This document shows, one piece after another, positions 8,882-17,521 of a stretch of 64,000 nucleotides of DNA (positions are counted from its first letter, which is position 1; each line of letters opens with the position of its first letter). The stretch spans positions 4,415,216-4,479,215 of the forward strand of contig CP064979.1 in NCBI GenBank assembly GCA_016699575.1, read 5' to 3'. The notes under the pieces were generated by a model. That model ran no database searches. It saw only the letters and a list, made by a program, of their open reading frames with translations, and had not been told where the DNA came from. A program made the translations under genes and the position numbers. Origin of the DNA: Flavobacteriales bacterium (GTDB lineage Bacteria; Bacteroidota; Bacteroidia; Flavobacteriales_F; PHOS-HE28).

Positions 8882-9949
8882 ATGCCAAGAGTCACCTTCC
8901 TGAACCAACGCGGCGGATTCCAAGAAAGCCTTAAGGCGCGCGTAGACGCGTACTTCGCAGAACACCGGTTGAAGCCCACGGGCAATGCGGCCCTGCACGT
9001 GAAAACGGCCATACTGCTTCCCAGTGCCTTGGCCATTTATGTGGTGCTGCTGGCTGTAACCATGCCTGTGTGGCTGGGCCTTGTTCTGAGCGGTCTCCTC
9101 GGATTGATCCTGGCGCTCATCGGGTTCAACGTGATGCACGATGCCTGCCATGGGAGCTACAGCACACGTCCCTGGGTGAACGAGCTGATGGGGCTCACCG
9201 CCAATTGCCTCGGGGGGAACGCCTTCATGTGGAAGCAGAAACACAATGTGGTGCACCACACCTTCACCAACGTGGACGGGATGGATGACGACATCCAACT
9301 ACAGCCCATCCTTCGCCAGAGCGAGAGCCAGAAGCGGTACTGGTTCCACCGTCTGCAGCACATCTACGGCTTCCTGCTCTACAGCTTCACAAGCTTGCTT
9401 ATGGTGACCTGGGCCGATTACAAGAAGTACTTCAGCCGTCGCGTCATGACCACCCCACTGCCCAAAATGAGCGCCAAGGAGCACATCATCTTCTGGGCCA
9501 GCAAGCTGGCCTACGTGTTCTTCTACGCTGTGCTGCCGATCATGGTGCTGGGCTGGTTGCCTTGGTTGGTCGGATTCCTGGTACTGCATGCCTTCATGGG
9601 AATGGCCTTTGCCATCGTTTTCCAGGTGGCGCATGTGGTGGAAGTGACCCATTTCGAGGAAGCGACGGAAGACAAGAAGATCCCGCACGAGTGGGCTGCG
9701 CACCAAGTGATGACCACGGCCAACTTCGCCATGCGCAACAAGGTGATCAGCTGGTTGTGCGGCGGATTGAATTTCCAGATCGAGCACCACCTGTTCCCGC
9801 GCATCAGCCATGTGCACTATCCGAAGCTGGCCCCCATCGTTCAGCAGGTGTGCGCGGAGCACGGCATCCCCTATTCCAGCTTCCGCACCATGGGCGGCGC
9901 CATTGCCAGCCACTACCGCTTCATCCGCGCACTCGGCCGCAACAACTGA
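8882..9949 (+). CDS. membrane fatty acid desaturase (first of a tandem pair)
   Basis: A 355-residue membrane di-iron enzyme of the acyl-lipid or acyl-CoA desaturase family. The three histidine boxes are visible: HDACH (86-90), HNVVHH (121-126) and QIEHH (299-303). Gln in place of the first His of the third box is typical of front-end (delta-5/delta-6 type) desaturases. Two pairs of membrane helices flank the boxes (about 45-82 and 210-260). It would introduce a double bond into fatty acyl chains at the inner membrane, using electrons from a separate donor, as no fused cytochrome b5 is present. A close homologue follows 53 bases later. The regiochemistry is not predictable. Confidence 0.88.
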   Translation: MPRVTFLNQRGGFQESLKARVDAYFAEHRLKPTGNAALHVKTAILLPSALAIYVVLLAVTMPVWLGLVLSGLLGLILALIGFNVMHDACHGSYSTRPWVNELMGLTANCLGGNAFMWKQKHNVVHHTFTNVDGMDDDIQLQPILRQSESQKRYWFHRLQHIYGFLLYSFTSLLMVTWADYKKYFSRRVMTTPLPKMSAKEHIIFWASKLAYVFFYAVLPIMVLGWLPWLVGFLVLHAFMGMAFAIVFQVAHVVEVTHFEEATEDKKIPHEWAAHQVMTTANFAMRNKVISWLCGGLNFQIEHHLFPRISHVHYPKLAPIVQQVCAEHGIPYSSFRTMGGAIASHYRFIRALGRNN

Positions 9950-10002
9950 GCCCACGCCGGGCCACGGCGAACCCACCCACTCGCCAACGCCACGGCGCAC
10001 GC

Positions 10003-11094
10003 ATGAGCAAGGTCACCTTCGCCAACACGAACAGCGGTTTCCATGCAACGCTCAATCAGCGGGTGGAAGCCTATTTCAAAGAGAATCGTCTGCCCAAGAC
10101 CGGTACTCCGGCGCTTTACCTGAAAGGCGCCGTGCTCGTGATGGCCGCTTTCGCGCTGTACGGTCTGCTCCTGTTCGTTCCCTTGCATTGGGCGGTCGCA
10201 CTGATGTGCAGCGCCCTTTTCGGGATCGTGCTGGCAGGCATCGGCTTCAACATCATGCACGATGCCTGCCACGGAGGTTTCAGTGCCAGCCAGCGCGTGA
10301 ACGACATCGCCGGTCTGAGCCTGAACTGCCTCGGTGGGAACGCCTACATCTGGAAGCTGAAGCACAACATCGTGCACCACACCTACACCAACGTTGATGG
10401 CGTGGATGACGACATTGCCAAGTTGCCCCTGATACGGCAATGCGGAACGCAGAAGTGGAACCCGGCGCACCGCGCGCAGCACTTCTACATGTTCCTCATC
10501 TATGGACTCAGTTCGTTCCTGTGGGCCGCGGTGATGGATTTCCAGAAGTACTTCTCGGGCATGGTGTACCGTACGCCCATGAGCACCTTCCCGCTCAAGG
10601 AGCACATCATCTTCTGGGTGAGCAAGGTCCTGTTCATCGCGTTCTATGTGGCCTTGCCCATTTACTTGGTAGGGTTCTCGCCGTGGTTGATCGGGTTCGC
10701 CGTGATGCAGGTGAGCATGGGGCTGACCTTGGCCATGGTGTTCCAGTTGGCGCACGTGGTGGAGGGTGTGCACTTCGATGAGGCCTACGAAGGCAGGAAG
10801 TTGGAGAATGAATGGGCCAAGCACCAGGTGATGACCACGGCCAACTTCGCCATGAACAGTAAGGCTGTGAGCTGGTACGTGGGCGGGCTCAACTTCCAGA
10901 TCGAGCACCACCTGTTCCCGCGCGTGAGCCATGTGCACTACCCGGCCATTGCTCCCATCGTGCAGCAGGTGTGCCGCGAACACAACGTGCCCTACACCAG
11001 CTTCCCTACGGTGGCTTCTGCCTTTGCCTCGCACTACCGCTTCATGCGGTGGCTGGGGCAGCGGGGCGATGCTCCTGCGGCCGGGTTGGCCTGA
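10003..11094 (+). CDS. membrane fatty acid desaturase (second of a tandem pair)
   Basis: A 363-residue paralogue of the preceding gene, alike over the full length from KVTFANTNSGFHATLNQRVE onward. It keeps the HDACH, HNIVHH and QIEHH boxes and the shared segment HQVMTTANFAM. It has a short extra tail (GQRGDAPAAGLA). The two genes lie on the same strand 53 bases apart and are probably co-transcribed. Their difference probably reflects a different chain position or substrate (inference). The ATG at 10003 is chosen because similarity to the first copy starts there; the open frame extends further upstream only as a shadow of the first gene. Confidence 0.88.
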   Translation: MSKVTFANTNSGFHATLNQRVEAYFKENRLPKTGTPALYLKGAVLVMAAFALYGLLLFVPLHWAVALMCSALFGIVLAGIGFNIMHDACHGGFSASQRVNDIAGLSLNCLGGNAYIWKLKHNIVHHTYTNVDGVDDDIAKLPLIRQCGTQKWNPAHRAQHFYMFLIYGLSSFLWAAVMDFQKYFSGMVYRTPMSTFPLKEHIIFWVSKVLFIAFYVALPIYLVGFSPWLIGFAVMQVSMGLTLAMVFQLAHVVEGVHFDEAYEGRKLENEWAKHQVMTTANFAMNSKAVSWYVGGLNFQIEHHLFPRVSHVHYPAIAPIVQQVCREHNVPYTSFPTVASAFASHYRFMRWLGQRGDAPAAGLA

Positions 11095-11194
11095 GCACCA
11101 TACGGATACCAAATAGTCGTTCGGCCATTCAAGCCCGACCTTGGCTTTCCATTGCATGGACGGGCTAATGAAGTTTGTCTCTGATCATGAGCGC

Positions 11195-11974
11195 ATGAAC
11201 CACACTGCCATAGCGGCGGGCCTGGCCTTGCCGTTCATTTGGCTGTGCCTACGGCTGAAGATCCTTACGCTAGGAGGTGGCGTCATGGCTGGCTTGATCG
11301 CAATGGCCGTGGTGGCCTCGCAAGGATGGCCCTGGCTCATCCCGCTGTTCGTGTTCCTGATCAGTGGTGTGCTCTTGGGCCGGTTGAACAAGACTGCGCG
11401 AACCGATGCGAAACATGGCAAGCCACGGGATGCTGTCCAGGTGTTCTGCAATGGAGGGGTGTATGCCGTGCTGGCCCTGTTCGCGGGGAATGAAGCGTTC
11501 ATCTGGATGGCCGTGAGCATTTGTATTTCGACCTGTGATACATGGGCAAGCGAGGTGGGCATGTACGCACGCTGGCCAACGATCAACCTTGCAACGTTCA
11601 AACGAGTGCCGATCGGTTTATCCGGCGGCGTGAGCCTGGCAGGTACGATGGCTGGCTTTGTCGGCGCCTTCGTCGTGGGAATGGTCACTTGGCCCATTGC
11701 GTTCCCGGAGCTGTCCGGTCACAATGCATGGTCCGTTGTCTTGGCCACGGCGATCATGGCGTTCGTGCCTTCGCTCTGGCTCGCGGCCATTGGCAGCGCC
11801 GGCATGCTGCTCGATAGTCTCCTCGGGGCATTCCTTCAAGCCAAGTACGACGATGGCGCAGGCATCAGCGATCGAGGTACCAGACAAGTCGGTGGCTTTC
11901 GCTGGATGACCAACGACCTTGTCAACCTCATCAGCAATGCCGCTACGGTCGGCGTGGCGATGTTATGGCTCTGA
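11195..11974 (+). CDS. DUF92 family integral membrane protein
   Basis: A 259-residue polytopic membrane protein with the DUF92 pattern: an N-terminal helix pair (LPFIWLCLRLKILTLGGGVM, GLIAMAVVASQGWPWLIPLF), a conserved basic loop (LGRLNKTARTDAKHGKPRDA), CDTWASEVG, and a C-terminal VGGFRWMTNDLVNLISNA. Plant members (VTE6) act as phytyl-phosphate kinases; the role in bacteria is not established. An isoprenoid-alcohol phosphate kinase role is possible but unproven. Two upstream in-frame ATGs (11141, 11168) could be used; I prefer 11195 because it leads directly into the first helix. Confidence 0.75.
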   Translation: MNHTAIAAGLALPFIWLCLRLKILTLGGGVMAGLIAMAVVASQGWPWLIPLFVFLISGVLLGRLNKTARTDAKHGKPRDAVQVFCNGGVYAVLALFAGNEAFIWMAVSICISTCDTWASEVGMYARWPTINLATFKRVPIGLSGGVSLAGTMAGFVGAFVVGMVTWPIAFPELSGHNAWSVVLATAIMAFVPSLWLAAIGSAGMLLDSLLGAFLQAKYDDGAGISDRGTRQVGGFRWMTNDLVNLISNAATVGVAMLWL

Positions 11975-12037
11975 CAGCCATCAATCCCGTAGGACCGGCC
12001 GCCCGTACTTTGCGCACCTCGGCCATCGGCCCACCAC

Positions 12038-13039
12038 ATGAGCAACGTTTACTACCCCGATTATCTGCAACTGGACAAGATCCTCGGCGCGCAGGCACCC
12101 GAAAGCGAGAAGCACGGGCAACCCGCCCACGATGAGATGCTCTTCATCATCATCCACCAGGCCTACGAGCTCTGGTTCAAGCAGATCCTGCACGAGGTGG
12201 GCAGCGTTATGTCGCTGTTCGCGGACGGCCACATCGATGACAACGCCGGCGAGCTGTCCATTGCCGTGCATCGCCTGCGCCGTGTGAACACCATCCTGCA
12301 AGTGCTGGTGCACCAGATGGACGTCCTGGAGACGATGACGCCGCTCGACTTCCTCGACTTCCGCGACATGCTCCGACCGGCCAGCGGTTTCCAGAGCATG
12401 CAGTTCAAGGTGGCCGAGGCCAAGCTGGGCCTGCGTATGGACCACCGCTTCGGCAAGCAGTACTACACCAGCCAGCTGAAGCCCGAGCACAAGGCAATGA
12501 TCGAAGCGCTGGAGGGAAAACCCACGCTCATCGAACAGGTGGACCAGTGGTTGGAACGCATGCCCTTCTTCGACGCGAAGTACTGGCCAGGCGAAGCGCC
12601 GTTCTTCCAGCGCATGAAGGACATCTACGCCTCAACCCTCGTTGAAGGCGAGCGGGACAACATCAAGCTCTGGGAAGCACGCTTCGAACAGAACGACCCT
12701 GCACGCCGTCTCAGTCCTGCCGCGGCGCGCGCCGCGGTGTTCATCATGCTCTACCGCGATGAGCCGATCTTCCAACAGCCCTACCGCTTCCTGGAGGCGC
12801 TGCTCGACATCGATGAGCAATTGGCCCACTGGCGCAGCCGCCACCTGAACATGGTGCGCCGCATGATCGGCATGCGCATGGGCACTGGCGGCAGCACCGG
12901 CAGCGGCTACCTCAAAGGCGCGCTGGACAGCCATTACATCTTCGGCGAGATCGCTGAGCTGAGCAGTTTCCTCATCGAACGACGGAGACTTCCACAGTTG
13001 CCGGAGGGGTTGAGGAGAGTGATGGGGTTCGGGGCCTAA
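12038..13039 (+). CDS. kynA: tryptophan 2,3-dioxygenase
   Basis: A 333-residue haem enzyme that oxidises L-tryptophan to N-formylkynurenine, the first step of the kynurenine route. Family signatures are clear: YPDYLQLDKILGAQ, FIIIHQAYELWFKQIL with the active-site His40, and the haem-ligand His269 in SRHLNMVRRMIG followed by the substrate loop MGTGGSTGSGYL. The length fits the bacterial family. No other kynurenine pathway genes lie next to it in this window. A possible promoter box (TACTTTG) is found about 27 bases before the ATG. The 3' end overlaps the convergent nuclease gene by four bases. Confidence 0.95.
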   Translation: MSNVYYPDYLQLDKILGAQAPESEKHGQPAHDEMLFIIIHQAYELWFKQILHEVGSVMSLFADGHIDDNAGELSIAVHRLRRVNTILQVLVHQMDVLETMTPLDFLDFRDMLRPASGFQSMQFKVAEAKLGLRMDHRFGKQYYTSQLKPEHKAMIEALEGKPTLIEQVDQWLERMPFFDAKYWPGEAPFFQRMKDIYASTLVEGERDNIKLWEARFEQNDPARRLSPAAARAAVFIMLYRDEPIFQQPYRFLEALLDIDEQLAHWRSRHLNMVRRMIGMRMGTGGSTGSGYLKGALDSHYIFGEIAELSSFLIERRRLPQLPEGLRRVMGFGA

Positions 13040-14445
13040 ACCTCGAACCGCTCCTTCCTCTTCGGCACCACCACGCTCTTGAAGCCGGCCTCCTCGCACT
13101 TGGCCTTCAATGCGCTAAGACCCTTCTCAATGCCGTGCACGAGGAACGTCCGTTGCACTTTGCTTGCATCCTGGCAACTGAGGTAGCGCATCAGTTCGCT
13201 CTGCCCCGCATGCGCGCTGTAGAACTCCATGCACAGGATGCTTGCCTTCACCGGGATCGCATCACCGAAGATCCGCACTTCGGGCTGACCTTCCAGCAGC
13301 TTGGCTCCCAACGAACCCGGCGCACAGAATCCTACCACGAGCACAGCATTGCGCTCATCGGCCAGGTTGTAGCGCAGGTGGTGCCGTATGCGCCCCGCTT
13401 CCATCATGCCACTGGCGGCGATGATGATGCAAGGCTCCGTTCGGGCATTGAGGGCTTTGCTCTCCTCGGCCTTCTGCACCCATTGCACGCCATGGAAGCC
13501 GAACAGGTCGGGGTCGCGTTCCAGTTCGGCGCGCACGTCCTCCTGCAACAAGTTGCTGTGGCCGCGGTAAACACCCGTGGCATTGATGCTAAGCGGACTG
13601 TCCACGAACACCGGTATGCGGGGCAACTTGCCTGCATTGCTGAGCGCGTTCAACGTGTATAGGATCTCCTGTGTCTTGCCGATGCTGAAAGCCGGGATGA
13701 GCAGCTTGCCGCCCTGCTCAACGCACACGCGCTGCACGTGGTGCAGCAGTTCGTCGTGGGCGACTTCCACGGGCGCATGATCGCGATCGCCGTAGGTGCT
13801 TTCGCAGATCAGCACGTCGCACTGCGGAAAGGGCGCTGGATCGGGTAGCAGACGGTCCACATAGCGGCCCACATCGCCGGTGAAACTGATCCGGCGCGTT
13901 CCCTCGGGCTGTGCGATGGCCAGGTGCACGGCGGCACTGCCAAGGATGTGGCCCGCATCCGTGAAAGTCAGCTCCACGCCCGGCAGTATCTCCTGTGCCT
14001 TCCCATACGGTACGGTCTGCATTCGGGCCAGAACGGGCTTTACGTCATCAACGGTGTAGAGCGGTTCGGGCCACTCCGGGTTCCGGCCTTGCTTCTTCGC
14101 GCGCTTGGTGTCGAACTCGAAATCGCTTTCCTGGATGCGCGCGCTGTCCTCCAGCATGATGGCGCAGAGATCGCGCGTGGCGGGCGTGCACCAGATGGGC
14201 CCGTTGAAGCCTTCGGCGACGAAGCGTGGCAACAAGCCGCTGTGATCGATATGGGCGTGGCTGAGCACCACGACGTCCACTTCATGCGGTGCAAAACCGA
14301 AATACCGGTTGCGTTTATCGCTTTCGTGTCCTTCGCCCTGGCTCATACCGCAATCGAGCAGGATGCGCTTGCCGTCCACTTCCACCAGATGCTTGCTACC
14401 GGTCACGGTGCCGGCCGCCCCATAGAACGAAATGCTGATCGCCAT
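13036..14445 (-). CDS. MBL-fold beta-CASP ribonuclease (RNA-processing exonuclease type)
   Basis: A 469-residue protein with an N-terminal metallo-beta-lactamase domain (ISFYGAAGTVTGSKHLVEVD, zinc motif HAHIDH at 63-68) and the beta-CASP insertion (ESTYGDRDH, IPAFSIGKTQEILY, VFVDSPLS), ending with the CPSF73/Ysh1-type motif HAGQSELMRYL. It resembles bacterial YSH1-like RNA exonucleases rather than RNase J, which is longer. It would cleave single-stranded RNA with zinc in the cytoplasm. The start at 14445 is favoured by the immediate MBL strand after it; an upstream in-frame ATG at 14514 would overlap the TonB receptor gene. Confidence 0.88.
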   Translation of the reverse strand: MAISISFYGAAGTVTGSKHLVEVDGKRILLDCGMSQGEGHESDKRNRYFGFAPHEVDVVVLSHAHIDHSGLLPRFVAEGFNGPIWCTPATRDLCAIMLEDSARIQESDFEFDTKRAKKQGRNPEWPEPLYTVDDVKPVLARMQTVPYGKAQEILPGVELTFTDAGHILGSAAVHLAIAQPEGTRRISFTGDVGRYVDRLLPDPAPFPQCDVLICESTYGDRDHAPVEVAHDELLHHVQRVCVEQGGKLLIPAFSIGKTQEILYTLNALSNAGKLPRIPVFVDSPLSINATGVYRGHSNLLQEDVRAELERDPDLFGFHGVQWVQKAEESKALNARTEPCIIIAASGMMEAGRIRHHLRYNLADERNAVLVVGFCAPGSLGAKLLEGQPEVRIFGDAIPVKASILCMEFYSAHAGQSELMRYLSCQDASKVQRTFLVHGIEKGLSALKAKCEEAGFKSVVVPKRKERFEV

Positions 14446-14512
14446 GGGGCGAAGGTCGCGCGCAGCATCGTGCGCACCACTCACGCTTCTATATTGGCCC
14501 GACACCGAACGC

Positions 14513-17431
14513 ATGCAGCACCCCTACTCCGGTCGCGCGCCGTGGCGCAAGCAGTTCACCTGCTGGCTCTGCGCCTTGCTCGCCATGGCCTTGGCTTCCA
14601 TGGCCAACGCGCAGTACACCTTGAAGGGCAAGGTGACGGACAGCGGCACCGGTGAGCCGCTGTTCAGTGCCAGTGTCGGCTTGAAGGGCACCAACAACAT
14701 GGTGCTCACAGAGGACGATGGAAGCTTCGCCCTGAAAGTTGACGGCCTTCCACCTTACACGTTGGTCATTGCGATGATCGGCTACGGACGGCAGGAGGTA
14801 GTGGTGCAGAGCCTCGACCAGGAACTGAAGTTCAAGCTCACTACCGAACAAGTGGTACTGAAAGAGACGAAGGTGCGCGGCAAGCGGATCAGCGAAAAGA
14901 CGAAACAAGCGGCGCTCACCGTGGAAAGCATGGACCTCATCGCCATCCGCGAAGCGGCCAGCGGCGATTTCTACGAAAGCCTCGGGAACCTCAAAGGCGT
15001 TGACATGACAGCGGCCAGTTTCGGCTTCAAGGTCATCAATACCCGCGGCTTCAACAGCACCAGCCCGGTGCGGTCGTTGCAACTGATCGACGGTGTGGAC
15101 AACCAGAGCCCGGGGCTCAACTTCAGTTTGGGCAACTTCCTGGGTGCAAGCGACCTGGACGTGATGAAGGTGGACGTGATCGCTGGAGCGAGCAGCGCGT
15201 TCTACGGTCCAGGTGCGTTCAACGGCGTGATCAACATGACCACCAAAAGCCCGTGGTTGTTCCCCGGCCATGCGGTGACCTTCAAGATGGGCGAGCGGGG
15301 ATTGAAGGATATGGCGCTGCGCTTCGCGGAGATCTTCAAGAACAAGAAGGGCCGCCCCAACTGGGCCTTCAAGGTGAACCTGAGCGGCATGATGGCCGAT
15401 GACTGGGAAGCGACCAGTCGCGAAGCCACGGTGAACAGCCCCACAGGCACCGGCAACCCCGGCCGCTACGATGCCGTGAACGTGTACGGCGACGAGAGCA
15501 CCACGGTGAACAACGACGCATCGAGGGATTCGCTCGAGAACATCAACTACCCGGGCTTGGGCACATGGTTGCGTCGCGGGTACAACGAGGAAGACCTGGT
15601 GGATTACAGCACACGGAACCTGAAGATCGGCGCGGCCGTCCACCACCGCTTCACCGATAGCCTTGAGCTGGTCCTGGCCAGCAACTACAGCACAGGCAGC
15701 ACGGTGTACCAAGGCGACAACCGCTACCGCTTGAAAAACGTCCAGTTCTGGCAGCAGCGGTTGGAACTGCGCAACGAGGGGAAATGGTTCCTGCGCGGCT
15801 ACCTGACCAGCGAGGACGCAGGCGATACCTACGACATCTTCACCACGGGCGTGCGGCTCCAGGAAGCCACGGGTGAAAGCACCAGCGACTGGAACCTCCG
15901 CTACCAATCGCTTTACAGCAACTGGATCGTCAACGGTAACCTGAACAACAGTGCGGAGTTCATCGACCTGGGCGAGGCCCCTGGGGCGGGCTTCACTTCC
16001 GTGGCCGGTTACACCGCGTATCTGGACAGTTTCGTTACAGCGAACCAAGCGATGTTCACGGGCTTCCATCAATCGGTGCTCGATTCGGTGAACAGTGTCA
16101 ATTCAGGTTTCGTGACGCCCTTCTTCGAGCCGGGTACCGCTCGCTTCGACAGCGCGTTCGCCGCCATTGCGAGCAAGCGGTTCACGGAGGGCGGCTCGCT
16201 CTTCTTCGATCGCAGCAAGCTGGCCCACGTCATGGGCGAATACCGTTTCAAACCCTCGTTCGGCGACATCGTGATCGGCGGCAATCACCGCTGGTACATG
16301 CCCAACAGCGCGGGTACCATTTTCAAGGACACGGGCGATGTGGTGATCCGCAACCGCGAGTTCGGCGTGTATGCGGGGCTCGAAGGGAGGATGCTGGAGG
16401 ACAAACTGCGCCCTACGATAACCGTGCGCGTGGACAAGAACCAGAATTTCGATGCAGTGGTGAGCCCGGCCGCATCACTGGTTTACCTGCCGAACAAAGA
16501 CAACGTCTTCCGTGTGAGCGCATCACGTGCGGTGCGCAACCCAACGTTGGCCGATCAATACCTCTACTACAACGTCGGACGTGCGATCCTTCTAGGGAAC
16601 ATCGAGGGCCAGTTCGCTGAGGGAGCCGACGACCTGTTCACCATCGAGAGCTTCAACGAATACCGGAACGCCGAGTCGCTCTCTGCCGGCGTGAGCCGCC
16701 TGGACTATTTCCATGTCGACCCGGTGCGCCCCGAGAAGGTGTTCACCCTGGAGGGCGGTTATCGGGGAACCTTGGGCCGCCGGATCTATGTGGACATGGG
16801 AGCCTACCACTCGTGGTACACCGACTTCATCGGTTATGTGATCGGCATCGATGGCGAGTTCGACGCGAGCGGTTTCCCGATCGGGGGCCTGCAGGTGTAC
16901 CGCCTGGCGGCGAACGCCGCATCCCAAGTGACCACGTTCGGCGCGAACGCAGGGCTGAACTACTACCGCGACAACCATGTCTGGTCCGTCAACTACAGTT
17001 GGAACCGGTTGACAAGCGGCGCGGACGACCCGATCATCCCTGCGTTCAACACGCCCGAGCACAAGTTCAACATCGGCCTCACCGGCCACGATATCCGCAT
17101 CAGCGACAACGAACGCGTGAAGTTCGGCTGGGGCCTCAATTACCGTTTCATCCAGGGCTTCACCTTCGAAGGGTCACCGCAGTTCACCGGTGACCTGCCG
17201 ACGTACGACATGCTTGACCTACAGATGAACCTCTCCTGGCCAAAGGCCCATACCATGCTGAAAGTGGGCGCCAGTAATATCCTGGGCGTTGTGCCCCTAT
17301 TCGATCCCGACGTGCCGGGCGACGAACGCTTGGTACGCGCCTGGGACAATGACGTGATGATGGTGTTCGGCGGCCCGCGCGTAGGGCGACTGGCGTACGT
17401 GCAGTTGATCTACGAACTGAACAACCGGTAG
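14513..17431 (+). CDS. TonB-dependent outer membrane receptor
   Basis: A 972-residue receptor with a signal peptide ending at SMANAQ. A carboxypeptidase-regulatory-like domain follows (YTLKGKVTDSGTGEPLFSAS, residues about 35-120), then a plug domain (NTRGFNSTSPVRSLQLIDGV, DVIAGASSAFYGPGAFNGVI) and a large barrel ending in an aromatic-rich terminal strand. Such receptors import siderophores, glycans or peptides across the outer membrane using TonB-ExbBD energy. There is no SusD partner next to it, so a SusCD glycan system is not supported. The following gene is a secreted esterase-like protein, a possible functional partner. The substrate is unknown. Confidence 0.9.
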   Translation: MQHPYSGRAPWRKQFTCWLCALLAMALASMANAQYTLKGKVTDSGTGEPLFSASVGLKGTNNMVLTEDDGSFALKVDGLPPYTLVIAMIGYGRQEVVVQSLDQELKFKLTTEQVVLKETKVRGKRISEKTKQAALTVESMDLIAIREAASGDFYESLGNLKGVDMTAASFGFKVINTRGFNSTSPVRSLQLIDGVDNQSPGLNFSLGNFLGASDLDVMKVDVIAGASSAFYGPGAFNGVINMTTKSPWLFPGHAVTFKMGERGLKDMALRFAEIFKNKKGRPNWAFKVNLSGMMADDWEATSREATVNSPTGTGNPGRYDAVNVYGDESTTVNNDASRDSLENINYPGLGTWLRRGYNEEDLVDYSTRNLKIGAAVHHRFTDSLELVLASNYSTGSTVYQGDNRYRLKNVQFWQQRLELRNEGKWFLRGYLTSEDAGDTYDIFTTGVRLQEATGESTSDWNLRYQSLYSNWIVNGNLNNSAEFIDLGEAPGAGFTSVAGYTAYLDSFVTANQAMFTGFHQSVLDSVNSVNSGFVTPFFEPGTARFDSAFAAIASKRFTEGGSLFFDRSKLAHVMGEYRFKPSFGDIVIGGNHRWYMPNSAGTIFKDTGDVVIRNREFGVYAGLEGRMLEDKLRPTITVRVDKNQNFDAVVSPAASLVYLPNKDNVFRVSASRAVRNPTLADQYLYYNVGRAILLGNIEGQFAEGADDLFTIESFNEYRNAESLSAGVSRLDYFHVDPVRPEKVFTLEGGYRGTLGRRIYVDMGAYHSWYTDFIGYVIGIDGEFDASGFPIGGLQVYRLAANAASQVTTFGANAGLNYYRDNHVWSVNYSWNRLTSGADDPIIPAFNTPEHKFNIGLTGHDIRISDNERVKFGWGLNYRFIQGFTFEGSPQFTGDLPTYDMLDLQMNLSWPKAHTMLKVGASNILGVVPLFDPDVPGDERLVRAWDNDVMMVFGGPRVGRLAYVQLIYELNNR

Positions 17432-17521
17432 GCATGCCTACTTTCGGGGCGAACCCTTCCCATAGGGATGCATCCCAATGGGCCCGGCAACGATCAACGA
17501 ACCAAACCAAAACGACAGGAC

